DNA of 7,490 nucleotides, taken from positions 1-7,490 of the forward strand of contig LXTK01000139.1 in assembly GCA_001643475.1 (NCBI GenBank), written 5' to 3'. Source of the DNA: Proteobacteria bacterium SPGG2 (GTDB taxonomy: Bacteria; Pseudomonadota; Gammaproteobacteria; Acidiferrobacterales; SPGG2). Made by a program: the position numbers and the translations under genes. Positions 1 to 5,916 of the stretch are shown in pieces; the first letter of the stretch is position 1; the number at the start of each line of letters is the position of its first letter. The notes under the pieces are model-generated. The model was given only the letters and a program-made list of their open reading frames with translations, had not been told where the DNA came from and ran no database searches.

Positions 1-209
1 GCCTCGGCCTCGACTTCGGCGCGCCTTACACCGATATCGCGTAAGAGATGATCGGAGAGTTCCAACAGATGCCGACGCTGGCGCGAACGATCGTGCCACA
101 TACCGACCGGATTCACGGCACGCCGCCACAGGGACTGACCAGGATGGTGCGCCCAAAAGCATTCTGCATCAAAATCTAAAAAGTGATAACTGGTTGCTAG
201 TGTTTTCAT
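1..209 (-). CDS. DUF1127 family protein (5' part, runs off the window edge)
   Basis: The start codon is the ATG at 209-207 and 69 full codons are visible before the left edge, so the C-terminus is missing. The first ~36 residues are not distinctive. Residues ~37-70 give the DUF1127 signature: a basic stretch (WHDRSRQRRH), then LLELSDHLLRDIGVRRAEVE. In this family the pattern L-x-x-L-x-D-x-x-L-x-D-I-G-x-x-R is the conserved core. DUF1127 proteins are short, basic, probably cytosolic; some have been tied to RNA binding, phosphate or stress adaptation, but no specific role follows from this sequence. The ribosome site is weak (GAGAG about 10 bases upstream). The gene is transcribed away from the window and is separated by 232 bases from the end of the neighbouring dioxygenase gene, so it probably has its own promoter. 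Confidence 0.85.
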   Translation of the reverse strand, partial: MKTLATSYHFLDFDAECFWAHHPGQSLWRRAVNPVGMWHDRSRQRRHLLELSDHLLRDIGVRRAEVEAE

Positions 210-303
210 GGTCTGTTTTCTCTCAAAAGGTTTACCAATAACTGCTTCTCGTTTCACTGATAGCAACCGCCGTGTCAGTCGGCTTCACGCGCAACCACCA
301 TAA

Positions 304-313
304 ACTTATAAGT
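304..313. promoter_or_regulatory. 10-bp perfect palindrome upstream of the DUF1127 gene
   Basis: ACTTATAAGT reads the same on both strands and sits in an AT-rich patch about 95 bases upstream of the DUF1127 start. It could be a small operator or include a -10-like TATAAG on the minus strand. No convincing matching -35 box was found, so the assignment is tentative. Confidence 0.2.
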
Positions 314-370
314 AAAATCAAATAGTTATGAGATGTTGGGGTGAGTGCACAAAAAACCGAGGGTGCGTAT

Positions 371-394
371 AGACCCGTGCCATAAGACGGGTCC
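371..394 (-). terminator. Possible terminator hairpin after the dioxygenase gene
   Basis: GACCCGT (372-378) and ACGGGTC (387-393) form a perfect 7-bp stem with an 8-base loop, plus one G-T pair outside. Reading on the minus strand, a run of six T (356-351) follows, but only about 15 bases beyond the stem, which is too far for a textbook intrinsic terminator. A second small hairpin (ACTGA/TCAGT, 416-429) lies between this and the stop codon. The position, just after the last gene of the four-gene operon, fits transcription ending here. Confidence 0.25.
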
Positions 395-441
395 GTCAAA
401 TGCAGTGGAGGGGTGACTGACTTCTCAGTGAGGAGATAAGA

Positions 442-1014
442 TCAGCTCTCGTTATAACTGACCTCAACCCATTTACGAGTGCGTGCTTCTCTATCGTAGA
501 TATGGAAGCCCGGCATAGCGTGACCATACAGGTGCAAAGACACCACACGCTGGCCGTCAGCCGGATTGCCGGTTATGTGAATGTGATCGGGATTCGGAAC
601 AAAACTAGTGACCGCGCCCGGGGAGAGTAAGATGACTCCCCCACGTGCCAGCTCCACACCCGTCATTGCGTTTTTCCCTTTGTCGTCCACGCGCATGAAG
701 TTGCGCTCTTCCAGATTGCCCTCAAGCACACCGACAACGCCCCAGGTGCCATGATCATGGATAGGCGTCCACTGGCCTGGAAGCCAGACCAGTGCGTACA
801 GGCTCATAGTGTCTGCTTCTTCGATATAGATTGCATTACGCGCATAGTGGTCTGGATCACTGCGAAAATGTTCGGGCTTCAAGAAACTCTTGTCGCCGTT
901 TAGCAAGCGATACATAACTGGCGTGATTTGCTCTACACAATCGGCTGGGAATTGGCATTCGCAAATCTTCTTACGACAATCTTCAATAAACGTATCTAGT
1001 GTGTAGCCAGTCAT
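442..1014 (-). CDS. Cysteine dioxygenase-like cupin enzyme
   Basis: A 190-residue cupin of the cysteine dioxygenase (CDO type I) family, which oxidises a thiol such as L-cysteine to its sulfinate with O2 at a mononuclear Fe(II). By alignment from memory with rat CDO: iron ligands H86 and H88 (PIHDHG) and H146 (IHITGN); the Ser-His-Tyr active-site triad S159-H161-Y163 (SLHLYG); and R59 in YARN, matching the Arg that binds the substrate carboxylate in true CDOs, where mercaptopropionate dioxygenases have Gln. The Cys of the mammalian Cys-Tyr cross-link is absent, as usual in bacteria. The ATG at 1014 is preferred because AGAGGTG sits 6-7 bases upstream; an upstream in-frame start at 1056 would run into the previous gene. 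The gene begins 5 bases after the ureohydrolase stop and is the last of a four-gene operon. The family is secure, the exact thiol substrate is not. Confidence 0.85.
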   Translation of the reverse strand: MTGYTLDTFIEDCRKKICECQFPADCVEQITPVMYRLLNGDKSFLKPEHFRSDPDHYARNAIYIEEADTMSLYALVWLPGQWTPIHDHGTWGVVGVLEGNLEERNFMRVDDKGKNAMTGVELARGGVILLSPGAVTSFVPNPDHIHITGNPADGQRVVSLHLYGHAMPGFHIYDREARTRKWVEVSYNES

Positions 1015-1019
1015 GCTCT

Positions 1020-1991
1020 TCACCTCTGGCGTGCGATCAATCCGATCGCATTGCATACCAATCGCGCTGCGGTCAGTGCTGCCAAACCCTGTGGATCGCG
1101 CTCGGGCATAAACTCGACAATGTCAAAACAGGCGATGCGGGCCTTCGCAGCAACACCTTGGAGCAACGTCACGACCTGCCAATAACTAAACCCGCCGGGC
1201 GCGGGACCGATGACAGCTGGCATAATGGCAGGGTCGAGCCCATCGCAATCGATGGTCACCAACACCTCGCTGCTATCGGGAATCAACTTGAGGACCGATG
1301 AAACCCCGTCGGCGTGTAGGGCTTGCGCCGGAAAGATATGCGCACCTCAGGCCCGGGCATCGTCGAAGTCCTGCGGCCGAGCGCTACCGATTCCACGAGC
1401 CCCGACCTGCACGATACGTTTCACCCACGGCATCTCCGATGCTCGACGCATGGTGCTGCTAAGTCCATAGCGCTCGCCACCAACCTCATCACGCCAGTCG
1501 ATATGTGCATCCACCTGCAATACCGTAAACTCCCCACGCCCTTTGAATGCCTCGAATACCGGAATGGGTACGGAGTCGTCACCGCCAAGAACAATGGGTA
1601 TGGCGCCCCGCTCGAGGATTGTTCGCGTAGCCTTTGTGATGCGCTCACGATTCCCGGCCGTGTCCTGCGCGTTTCCATCTAAATCACCACAATCGAGTGC
1701 CTTTATCCCACCATCGCCCAAGACCGGTCCGCCAAGGTCAAAGTCAAAGTGGTTAACGGCCGAGACGAAGTCGGCCGCACCGATCCGAATCGCAGTCGGT
1801 GATGTCGCCGCGTAGGTACCCAGTGACGCATAAGGTGTGGCAATAGGTACGCCGATAATGGCGATGTCGGCGGCAAGCGTGTTCAGATCCAAACATCGTT
1901 CGAATCCAAGAAACGATGGCGTTTCATCGTCGTGGGTGTCCCCGAAAAGCTGACCGAGCTTAACCATCGTGCTACGCGTTAGAAGCCTCAT
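1020..1991 (-). pseudogene. Agmatinase/arginase-family ureohydrolase interrupted by one in-frame TGA
   Basis: The reading frame codes for a 323-residue ureohydrolase (arginase/agmatinase fold, hydrolysing a guanidino compound to an amine plus urea) except that codon 215 is TGA (1349-1347). Before it lie GGDDS (136-140), DAHID (161-165, metal ligands D161, H163, D165) and QVGARGIGSARP. After it, in the same frame, lie TIDCDGLDP (246-254, ligands D248 and D250) and a normal C-terminus to 1020. Length matches agmatinases (about 310-325). The fragment made if TGA is read as stop lacks two metal ligands and should be inactive. All three visible Trp codons are TGG. The first ATG (1991) overlaps the upstream gene; the ATG at 1967, four bases after that gene's stop, is an equally good start. 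Neither has a strong ribosome site nearby. Substrate (agmatine, guanidinobutyrate or other) cannot be told. Confidence 0.8.
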
Positions 1992-2454
1992 TGAAATCAG
2001 GTTGGATACTAAGGAAATAGTCTTTCCAATGTGAGCGCAGTGCTTCCTCCGTAGCGCCTATATCGTAAGCAGGACTCGATAGCGGCAACGCCTTTTCGAC
2101 CTTTAGTTTCACAATGCCATTGATCCTGTTGCTGAGGTCTCCCCACTGCGAGAACCGTGGAAATAACTCGTCGAACTCCGTCGTATCTCGGGCAATGAAA
2201 CTGGCGATTCCCTTTGCCCTGAATCCCTTTCTTGCAAAGGGATCAACGAAATTTACTTCCATAGCAGGTCTTTCCTCGAGGTTCTTTATAGTATTTGGCG
2301 AGCGGATTTCACCGAAAATCAGATGTTCGTCGTCAAGTACGAGAAATGTCCCTTTAGGAGACAGATTGGGTGTCCCATCTTCGCGCACCGTTGCAACGAA
2401 GCCGAGCTTCTGTTGTTCAACCACCCGCTTCATATCGTCCGTTAGTTTCCCCAT
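1972..2454 (-). CDS. Pyridoxamine 5'-phosphate oxidase-like flavin-binding protein
   Basis: A 160-residue protein with the split-barrel FMN-binding fold of the PNPOx-like group. The N-terminal helix (residues 1-15) is followed by the barrel start GFVATVREDGTPNLSPKG (18-34), LVLDDEHLIFGEIRSPNTIKNLEERP (38-63), which holds the usual phosphate-contact region, and a strand near MEVNFVDP (65-72). The product is probably a cytosolic flavin-dependent reductase or oxidase of a small molecule; it is not a classic PdxH, which is longer and has a distinct C-terminus. The ATG at 2454 is chosen for AGGGG 7 bases upstream; the frame stays open further upstream but only inside the DinB gene. The end of the gene overlaps or abuts the ureohydrolase start, implying translational coupling. 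The specific substrate is unknown. Confidence 0.85.
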   Translation of the reverse strand: MGKLTDDMKRVVEQQKLGFVATVREDGTPNLSPKGTFLVLDDEHLIFGEIRSPNTIKNLEERPAMEVNFVDPFARKGFRAKGIASFIARDTTEFDELFPRFSQWGDLSNRINGIVKLKVEKALPLSSPAYDIGATEEALRSHWKDYFLSIQPDFNEASNA

Positions 2455-2470
2455 GCGCAACCCCTTTTGG

Positions 2471-3034
2471 TTAGCTTTGCCACATATCTGATTCGCCAAT
2501 GCCCAATTCTTGAAGATCGGTTGCACGCAACGGTGCGTCAGTCGCCAACATAAATTCATCCAACTGCGGCGGTTTAACTGTCGTTCCCGATAGCATTGCG
2601 TGCACCTGCCCTCGGTGATGAATCTGGTGCACAAAAAGGTGGGTCAACACCCGGTCCGTTCTATCGATATAGGTGTTACCGTCGTCGCGCAACAACTTAA
2701 CTGGCTTCGAGAGCCGTGCTTCGGTGAGGGCATCACAGAAATCGATAAGACACTGGTCAGCAAGACGTTGTGCGGCGATCAGCTCCTTCGCGGTAGTACA
2801 GGGTATCTCATTATCGTACACCGACCGGCCAAGGCCGCCCTCCTCGAGGGCATCAAGATAAAACCAGTCCACCGTCAGTATGTGATTCAAGGTCGTCTGG
2901 ATAGATGGAAAGAACCCAGTTCGCGGGGCCGTAAAAGCCGCCTGCGTGAGCTGCACACAGGCCTTTAGTAATCGGTAGTTCGACCACGCGTTGTTTCTAG
3001 CTAGCTCACCAAAATAGCCTGTTGTCGATGCCAT
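2471..3034 (-). CDS. DinB-family putative metal-dependent protein
   Basis: A 187-residue four-helix-bundle protein of the DinB/YfiT superfamily. The metal-binding histidines typical of the fold are visible: H51 in TLNHILTVDWFYLD, then H136 and H140 in HLFVHQIHHRGQVHAML, the hallmark H-x3-HRGQ of the family. Other signature parts are NNAWSNYRLL near the N-terminus and a C-terminal DEFMLATD. Members include thiol-dependent transferases and damage-inducible proteins, but many are uncharacterised. The ATG at 3034 is preferred; GAG lies 6 bases and AGGGG 12 bases upstream, and a GTG at 3061 would add nine residues with no better ribosome site. This is the first gene of a four-gene minus-strand operon, with 16 bases to the next gene. 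Transcription probably starts in the divergent 3035-3257 region. Confidence 0.87.
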   Translation of the reverse strand: MASTTGYFGELARNNAWSNYRLLKACVQLTQAAFTAPRTGFFPSIQTTLNHILTVDWFYLDALEEGGLGRSVYDNEIPCTTAKELIAAQRLADQCLIDFCDALTEARLSKPVKLLRDDGNTYIDRTDRVLTHLFVHQIHHRGQVHAMLSGTTVKPPQLDEFMLATDAPLRATDLQELGIGESDMWQS

Positions 3035-3096
3035 GGGTAGCTCGCGCCCCTTTCTCGCCACCGCGTAAGTTCGGACCCAACCTCGATTGTTCCGAC

Positions 3097-3116
3097 TCTA
3101 ACACTTCTTCTAACAC
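3097..3116. repeat. Two direct copies of TCTAACAC spaced 12 bases apart
   Basis: TCTAACAC occurs at 3097-3104 and 3109-3116, so the start-to-start spacing is 12 bases, about one helical turn. It lies 63-82 bases upstream of the DinB start inside the divergent intergenic region. Such spacing suits a protein-binding site on one face of DNA, but two short copies could be chance. Confidence 0.25.
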
Positions 3117-3145
3117 CTTCATTAATCTTTTGTTTTTAGAGCAAT

Positions 3146-3175
3146 TTGAAGGTGCCTATGCGCCCGGCGTAGACT
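3146..3175 (+). promoter_or_regulatory. Possible sigma-70 promoter for the plus-strand zinc-ribbon gene
   Basis: TTGAAG (3146-3151) and TAGACT (3170-3175) are separated by 18 bases and each matches four of six consensus positions. Transcription would begin near 3182, giving a leader of roughly 75 bases that contains the hairpin at 3199-3215. The call rests on consensus matching by eye. Confidence 0.3.
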
Positions 3176-3198
3176 AGGCGATCACCACAGTGAGGTAC

Positions 3199-3215
3199 GG
3201 CCAACACAGTTGGCC
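3199..3215. promoter_or_regulatory. Perfect 7-bp inverted repeat in the leader of the plus-strand gene
   Basis: GGCCAAC-ACA-GTTGGCC can form a 7-bp GC-rich hairpin with a three-base loop, or serve as a dyad binding site. No T-run follows on either strand, so it is not an intrinsic terminator. It sits 43 bases upstream of the start codon at 3258, in the region shared with the divergent DinB operon. Confidence 0.4.
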
Positions 3216-3257
3216 ACGGTGGGCTCTCTTACAACGATAACCAGGCGGAGGGACACC

Positions 3258-3455
3258 ATGACACGACCAGTAATGCGCCTGTTGGATCCGTTCACGGGTC
3301 TCATGGAGTGTAAAGTATGCGGTACCCGTCACGCCGCGCTGCGGCGCCCGGGCAGCGGCGGCAAATATGTCCGGGGTTCGTGGCAATGTATAAACGGCTG
3401 CCAATTGACACCGCCCCCGAGACGGGAAAATCCTGATGTGAGGCCGTATAAGTAG
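3258..3455 (+). CDS. Small zinc-ribbon protein, unknown function
   Basis: A 65-residue protein and the only plus-strand gene of the window. Four cysteines, C18-x2-C21 (ECKVCG) and C44-x3-C48 (WQCINGCQ), suggest a treble of beta strands around one zinc ion. The C-terminus is basic and proline-rich (TPPPRR). No signal peptide or membrane segment is seen. The ATG at 3258 is well supported by GGAGGG about 6 bases upstream; an upstream in-frame ATG at 3210 lies in the hairpin and has no ribosome site. It is divergent from the DinB operon and converges on another zinc-ribbon gene, with only 41 bases between the stops and no obvious terminator. I do not recognise the family. Confidence 0.65.
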   Translation: MTRPVMRLLDPFTGLMECKVCGTRHAALRRPGSGGKYVRGSWQCINGCQLTPPPRRENPDVRPYK

Positions 3456-3496
3456 CGCAAGGCGCCTACGGCGATGGCGGCCGCTGCGACCCTAGA

Positions 3497-3865
3497 CTAG
3501 GCCGGCCATACTAATGCTGCAACAAGGCCAAGGATGAGCAACAACGGGATCAGCCATCTTAAGAATCCGAGTGACCGTTGCTTGGTGTTGTTCGTCGCCA
3601 AATGCGCACGATACGCCTCGACGACTTGTTGCTGTTCTTCCGCATCGAAGTAGTAGGGTCGTCCGTCTGCGATATCCTTGGCAATCGCTTTGAGTTCATC
3701 CATGTCCCGCCCGATCACGGTCTCGCCCAGGGTGGAATTTTTCGACAGAATTAAGGATCGCGCCACTTGGTATTCCGATTCTGGCGTGTAGTGACACGCC
3801 GAGCAGGTAGTGGTGGCATGCTTCTTAAATGCGCCGCACCGAACGCAAACCGACTTTCTGGCCAA
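3497..3865 (-). CDS. Small zinc-ribbon protein with C-terminal membrane anchor
   Basis: A 122-residue protein, family not recognised. An N-terminal zinc ribbon (C7-x2-C10, C21-x2-C24) leads into a soluble middle (residues 30-95) with an acidic-polar helical part (FDAEEQQQVVEAYRAHL) and ends in one hydrophobic segment (about 101-120, FLRWLIPLLLILGLVAALVW). This predicts a tail-anchored protein with the zinc ribbon in the cytoplasm. The start is a TTG at 3865-3863: no ATG is in frame, and GAGGA lies 7 bases upstream. The gene follows the next zinc-ribbon gene by 17 bases that hold its ribosome site, so the two are very likely cotranscribed and coupled. Confidence 0.75.
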   Translation of the reverse strand: MARKSVCVRCGAFKKHATTTCSACHYTPESEYQVARSLILSKNSTLGETVIGRDMDELKAIAKDIADGRPYYFDAEEQQQVVEAYRAHLATNNTKQRSLGFLRWLIPLLLILGLVAALVWPA

Positions 3866-3882
3866 TGCTCGTTCCTCAAGAG

Positions 3883-4149
3883 TCAGTCGTGATCGTCGTC
3901 GCCGGAGCTCTCCGCTAGACAGCCAGCGCAGACGGTTATGGTGCGCTTGCCGTCGAACACCTGACGGACCTCGCCCTCAATCGTTCCGCAAAAGACGCAC
4001 ACTGGATCATCGTCAGAACTGGCCCGCGTGTGATGAACGAATTCTTCCCGCCATTCCCCGGCGAGCGTCTTAAAGCGCATTCGCAGGATCTCGCTTTGCT
4101 TGGATATCAGTTCCACGGCGCTTGGCTTCCGTCGTGGCTTATCGGACAT
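3883..4149 (-). CDS. Small zinc-ribbon protein with charged tail, unknown function
   Basis: An 88-residue soluble protein, family not recognised. The N-terminal half is basic and helical (KPRRKPSAVELISKQSEILR). The C-terminal half has a zinc ribbon C51-x2-C54 (CVFCG) and C74-x2-C77 (VCAGCL), and the last residues are acidic (SSGDDDHD). The ATG at 4149 is backed by an AGGGGGG ribosome site about 8 bases upstream. It is the upstream partner of the membrane-anchored zinc-ribbon gene. It follows the GFA-family gene by 65 bases containing a possible hairpin, so it may be read from the GFA promoter or its own. Confidence 0.75.
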   Translation of the reverse strand: MSDKPRRKPSAVELISKQSEILRMRFKTLAGEWREEFVHHTRASSDDDPVCVFCGTIEGEVRQVFDGKRTITVCAGCLAESSGDDDHD

Positions 4150-4177
4150 GCTGTGAACCCCCCTTAAACCTGCGCAT

Positions 4178-4202
4178 CCCCATACCTAGAGTATAGATGG
4201 GG
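4178..4202. other. Imperfect inverted repeat between the GFA and zinc-ribbon genes
   Basis: CCCCATAC (4178-4185) can pair with GTAT (4191-4194) and GGGG (4199-4202) with a four-base bulge, or as a simple CCCCAT/ATGGGG stem. No T-run follows on the minus strand, so a terminator is not supported. It may be an attenuating structure or an operator. Confidence 0.2.
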
Positions 4203-4214
4203 GAATTTGATTGC

Positions 4215-4658
4215 TTAGGCGGTTGGGCTCACATCGGCAGGTGCATATCCCTCGTACTGCGGCAAATCATCGCTGATGGTTTCCAAGGGCGACTTGGACG
4301 AGACAAAGATGTGCTTTTCCGACGTCTTAGGGTGGCCGGGGTGTGCATCCTGCTCGAGGACAGCCGGCTTGTACCACATTACCCCCGGCTTGCGGTCGCT
4401 TTCTGCGAACAAATGACAACCGCAGGTACGGCAAAAGTGCCAACGGGCATTAGGGCTGCGGTAGGTCGATAGGTTCTCCTCGCCTTGCTCGATCTCGATG
4501 TGCTCGCGCATCATGAAGGCGTAGGTGGCAAACAGGGTGCCATGCAGGCGCCGACACCTCGTGCAGTGGCAATGATAGACCTCTGCCGATGGCTGATTGA
4601 CCTTGAATCGCACCGCACCACATTCACAGTGTCCAAATATCGGTTGAAATGACGCCAC
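4215..4658 (-). CDS. GFA/CENP-V family zinc-binding protein
   Basis: A 147-residue protein of the GFA family (named for glutathione-dependent formaldehyde-activating enzyme). The cysteine pattern is complete: C11-x-C13 in GHCECGAVRF and C76-x2-C79 (with C81) in FCRTCGCHLF for the structural zinc, and C30-x-C32-x2-C35 in YHCHCTRCRRLHG for the second zinc at the putative active site. Most members have no proven reaction, and few are truly formaldehyde-linked. I chose the GTG at 4658 because AAGGAGG stands 4 bases before it and the protein then begins at the usual distance from the first CxC. An ATG at 4688 adds ten residues but lacks a ribosome site. The frame stays open to 4952, but that part shows no family match. 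The promoter should lie in 4659-5085. Confidence 0.87.
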   Translation of the reverse strand: MASFQPIFGHCECGAVRFKVNQPSAEVYHCHCTRCRRLHGTLFATYAFMMREHIEIEQGEENLSTYRSPNARWHFCRTCGCHLFAESDRKPGVMWYKPAVLEQDAHPGHPKTSEKHIFVSSKSPLETISDDLPQYEGYAPADVSPTA

Positions 4659-5085
4659 GTCGCCTCCTTGTATTTGATCGCCAGACATAAACCGGCGATC
4701 CCACAGAGATCTTTCCACCCGTAGAATGTACGGTCCACTCGAGCCCCCCAATGAACAATCGAAGCACAGCAGAATCCTGCCTGACCTGTGGAAGCGCGAT
4801 CTTATGGATCTTACTGCCCATCGTATGGGCACTCGGTGCGTATCTTTGTTGTGAATGGCAAACCTTGCGGCCAGGACCTGGCGATAAGCTCGTAATCGGA
4901 GAAGTCGCAGACAGAGAAATGAGGCCTTTATATTCACCCCGGCGTTTGGCATGAAGCCATCATACCGCTAGATAGTAGTGCTGATTTTCTCGACAAACAG
5001 GGCAAGGTACACGCACACGCGAGCTGTGACTTGATAACGAATTTGGGACGTACCTATGCTGTCCGCTGGAATACGAACACTGCTC
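4659..5085. other. 427-bp stretch with no supportable gene
   Basis: It lies between the end of the PhyH gene and the start of the GFA gene, and must hold the GFA promoter and the PhyH terminator, though neither has a clear consensus. The only structures noted are an interrupted palindrome GCCAGG-A-CCTGGC at 4870-4882 and the ribosome site before 4658. A 67-codon plus-strand frame at 4751-4954 was considered and not accepted. Confidence 0.5.
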
Positions 5086-5880
5086 TTAGTGTCCGATCGA
5101 AAAATTATTCTTACCTGTCGTGTCGCAACCGCGTATTAAAAAGAGCGGGCGTCGACCGTAGTCATGGGCCTGATGCGGCTCAGCCATCTGTTGGCCCAAT
5201 TCGTGATCGTAATGGCAATGTCCGGGCATAATCCTGACGACAAATGCGGCCCGCCGCCGGTCAGTGTTATTGGCCTTTGATCCGTGAATCATATAAACAT
5301 CGTGAAACGATACTTCACCTGCCTTCAATAGCAGATCATAGGCGGTGCTCTCATCGTAATGCTCTGAATCACACACCTTGTTGATGGATAGATTCTCATT
5401 TTCTTCCCAGTGATGGCTAAAGATCTTCCGCGCCTTATGTGAGCCTGGGATGAAGCGCATCGGACCGTTCTCCGGTGTTACGTCGTCAAGCGCAACCCAA
5501 ATGGAAATCGTTTCCAGCGGGCGAATGGGATAATAGTCACCGTCCTGATGCCACGGTGTGGCCTTGCCACAACCGGCTGGTTTACCAAAAATCGTTGTAC
5601 CCCATAGAACCAAATCATTGCCAACGAGTTGGGCGACCATATCGAGTAAGGCCGGTTGGGTAGCGAATTCAAGCCATACACGCGATCCTTCAACACCCTG
5701 TGCCCCCGGTTTTTCAAGGTGTGGGCCCAGCATAATGTCAGATGCGATATCAGCATTATCCGCCAACAGGCGCGCATAGGCCTCGCGCATGCTCCCCAGT
5801 GCATCCGAGGGCAATCGATATGAAGGAACGAGGTAACCCTGTTCGTGATAGCGAGCGATTTCCGCCTCAGTCAACTTCAC
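5086..5880 (-). CDS. Phytanoyl-CoA dioxygenase (PhyH) family oxygenase
   Basis: A 264-residue Fe(II)/2-oxoglutarate-dependent oxygenase of the PhyH family, which couples decarboxylation of 2-oxoglutarate to hydroxylation (or halogenation) of a small substrate. The iron triad is visible: H111 and D113 in PWHQDGDYYP, and H199 in YMIHGS. An Arg in the RRR cluster (208-210, NTDRRRAAFVVR) is the expected 2-oxoglutarate anchor. The N-terminal EIARYHEQGYLV and the central ISIWVALDDVTPENGPMRFIPGSH are typical. The Asp at 113 argues for a hydroxylase rather than a halogenase, which has Ala or Gly there. The start is GTG at 5880, with GAGG 7 bases upstream and no better choice. It follows the H1-like gene by 36 bases, so cotranscription is likely. 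Substrate unknown. Confidence 0.9.
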   Translation of the reverse strand: MKLTEAEIARYHEQGYLVPSYRLPSDALGSMREAYARLLADNADIASDIMLGPHLEKPGAQGVEGSRVWLEFATQPALLDMVAQLVGNDLVLWGTTIFGKPAGCGKATPWHQDGDYYPIRPLETISIWVALDDVTPENGPMRFIPGSHKARKIFSHHWEENENLSINKVCDSEHYDESTAYDLLLKAGEVSFHDVYMIHGSKANNTDRRRAAFVVRIMPGHCHYDHELGQQMAEPHQAHDYGRRPLFLIRGCDTTGKNNFSIGH

Positions 5881-5916
5881 AGGGTTACCTCATAACGCCC
5901 AATTTCTGATGCGCAG

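Noticed and set aside
1020..1286. A separate small gene starting at TTG 1286
   Set aside because: It is in the same frame as the upstream ureohydrolase and holds that family's second metal motif, so it is the distal part of one gene.
1323..1682. Plus-strand frame of 119 codons opposite the ureohydrolase
   Set aside because: It lacks a ribosome site and protein motifs, while the minus strand has clear family motifs over the same bases.
1020..1991. A genetic code in which TGA means Trp (code 4)
   Set aside because: The dioxygenase, the SDR, the ureohydrolase itself and one zinc-ribbon gene all end with TGA at the expected length, and Trp codons elsewhere are TGG.
2455..2634. Extension of the PPOX-fold gene to 2634
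   Set aside because: It would lie inside the DinB coding region, and the ATG at 2454 has its own ribosome site.
3479..3486. GC-rich palindrome (GCGGCCGC) region between convergent genes as a terminator
   Set aside because: There is no extended stem beyond the 8-bp palindrome and no T-run on either strand.
3170..3502. TAGACTAGGC repeated at 3170-3179 and 3493-3502, flanking the plus-strand small gene like target duplications
   Set aside because: About two dozen chance 10-mer matches are expected in a window this size, there are no terminal inverted repeats, and no transposase is present.
4689..4952. N-terminal extension of the GFA gene to 4952
   Set aside because: The extra residues show no family similarity, and the strong ribosome site AAGGAGG is located just before 4658.
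4751..4954. Plus-strand 67-codon frame with a hydrophobic stretch (ILWILLPIVWALGAYL)
   Set aside because: No ribosome site precedes the ATG, there is no recognised family and codon use is not distinctive; a small membrane protein cannot be excluded but is not supported.
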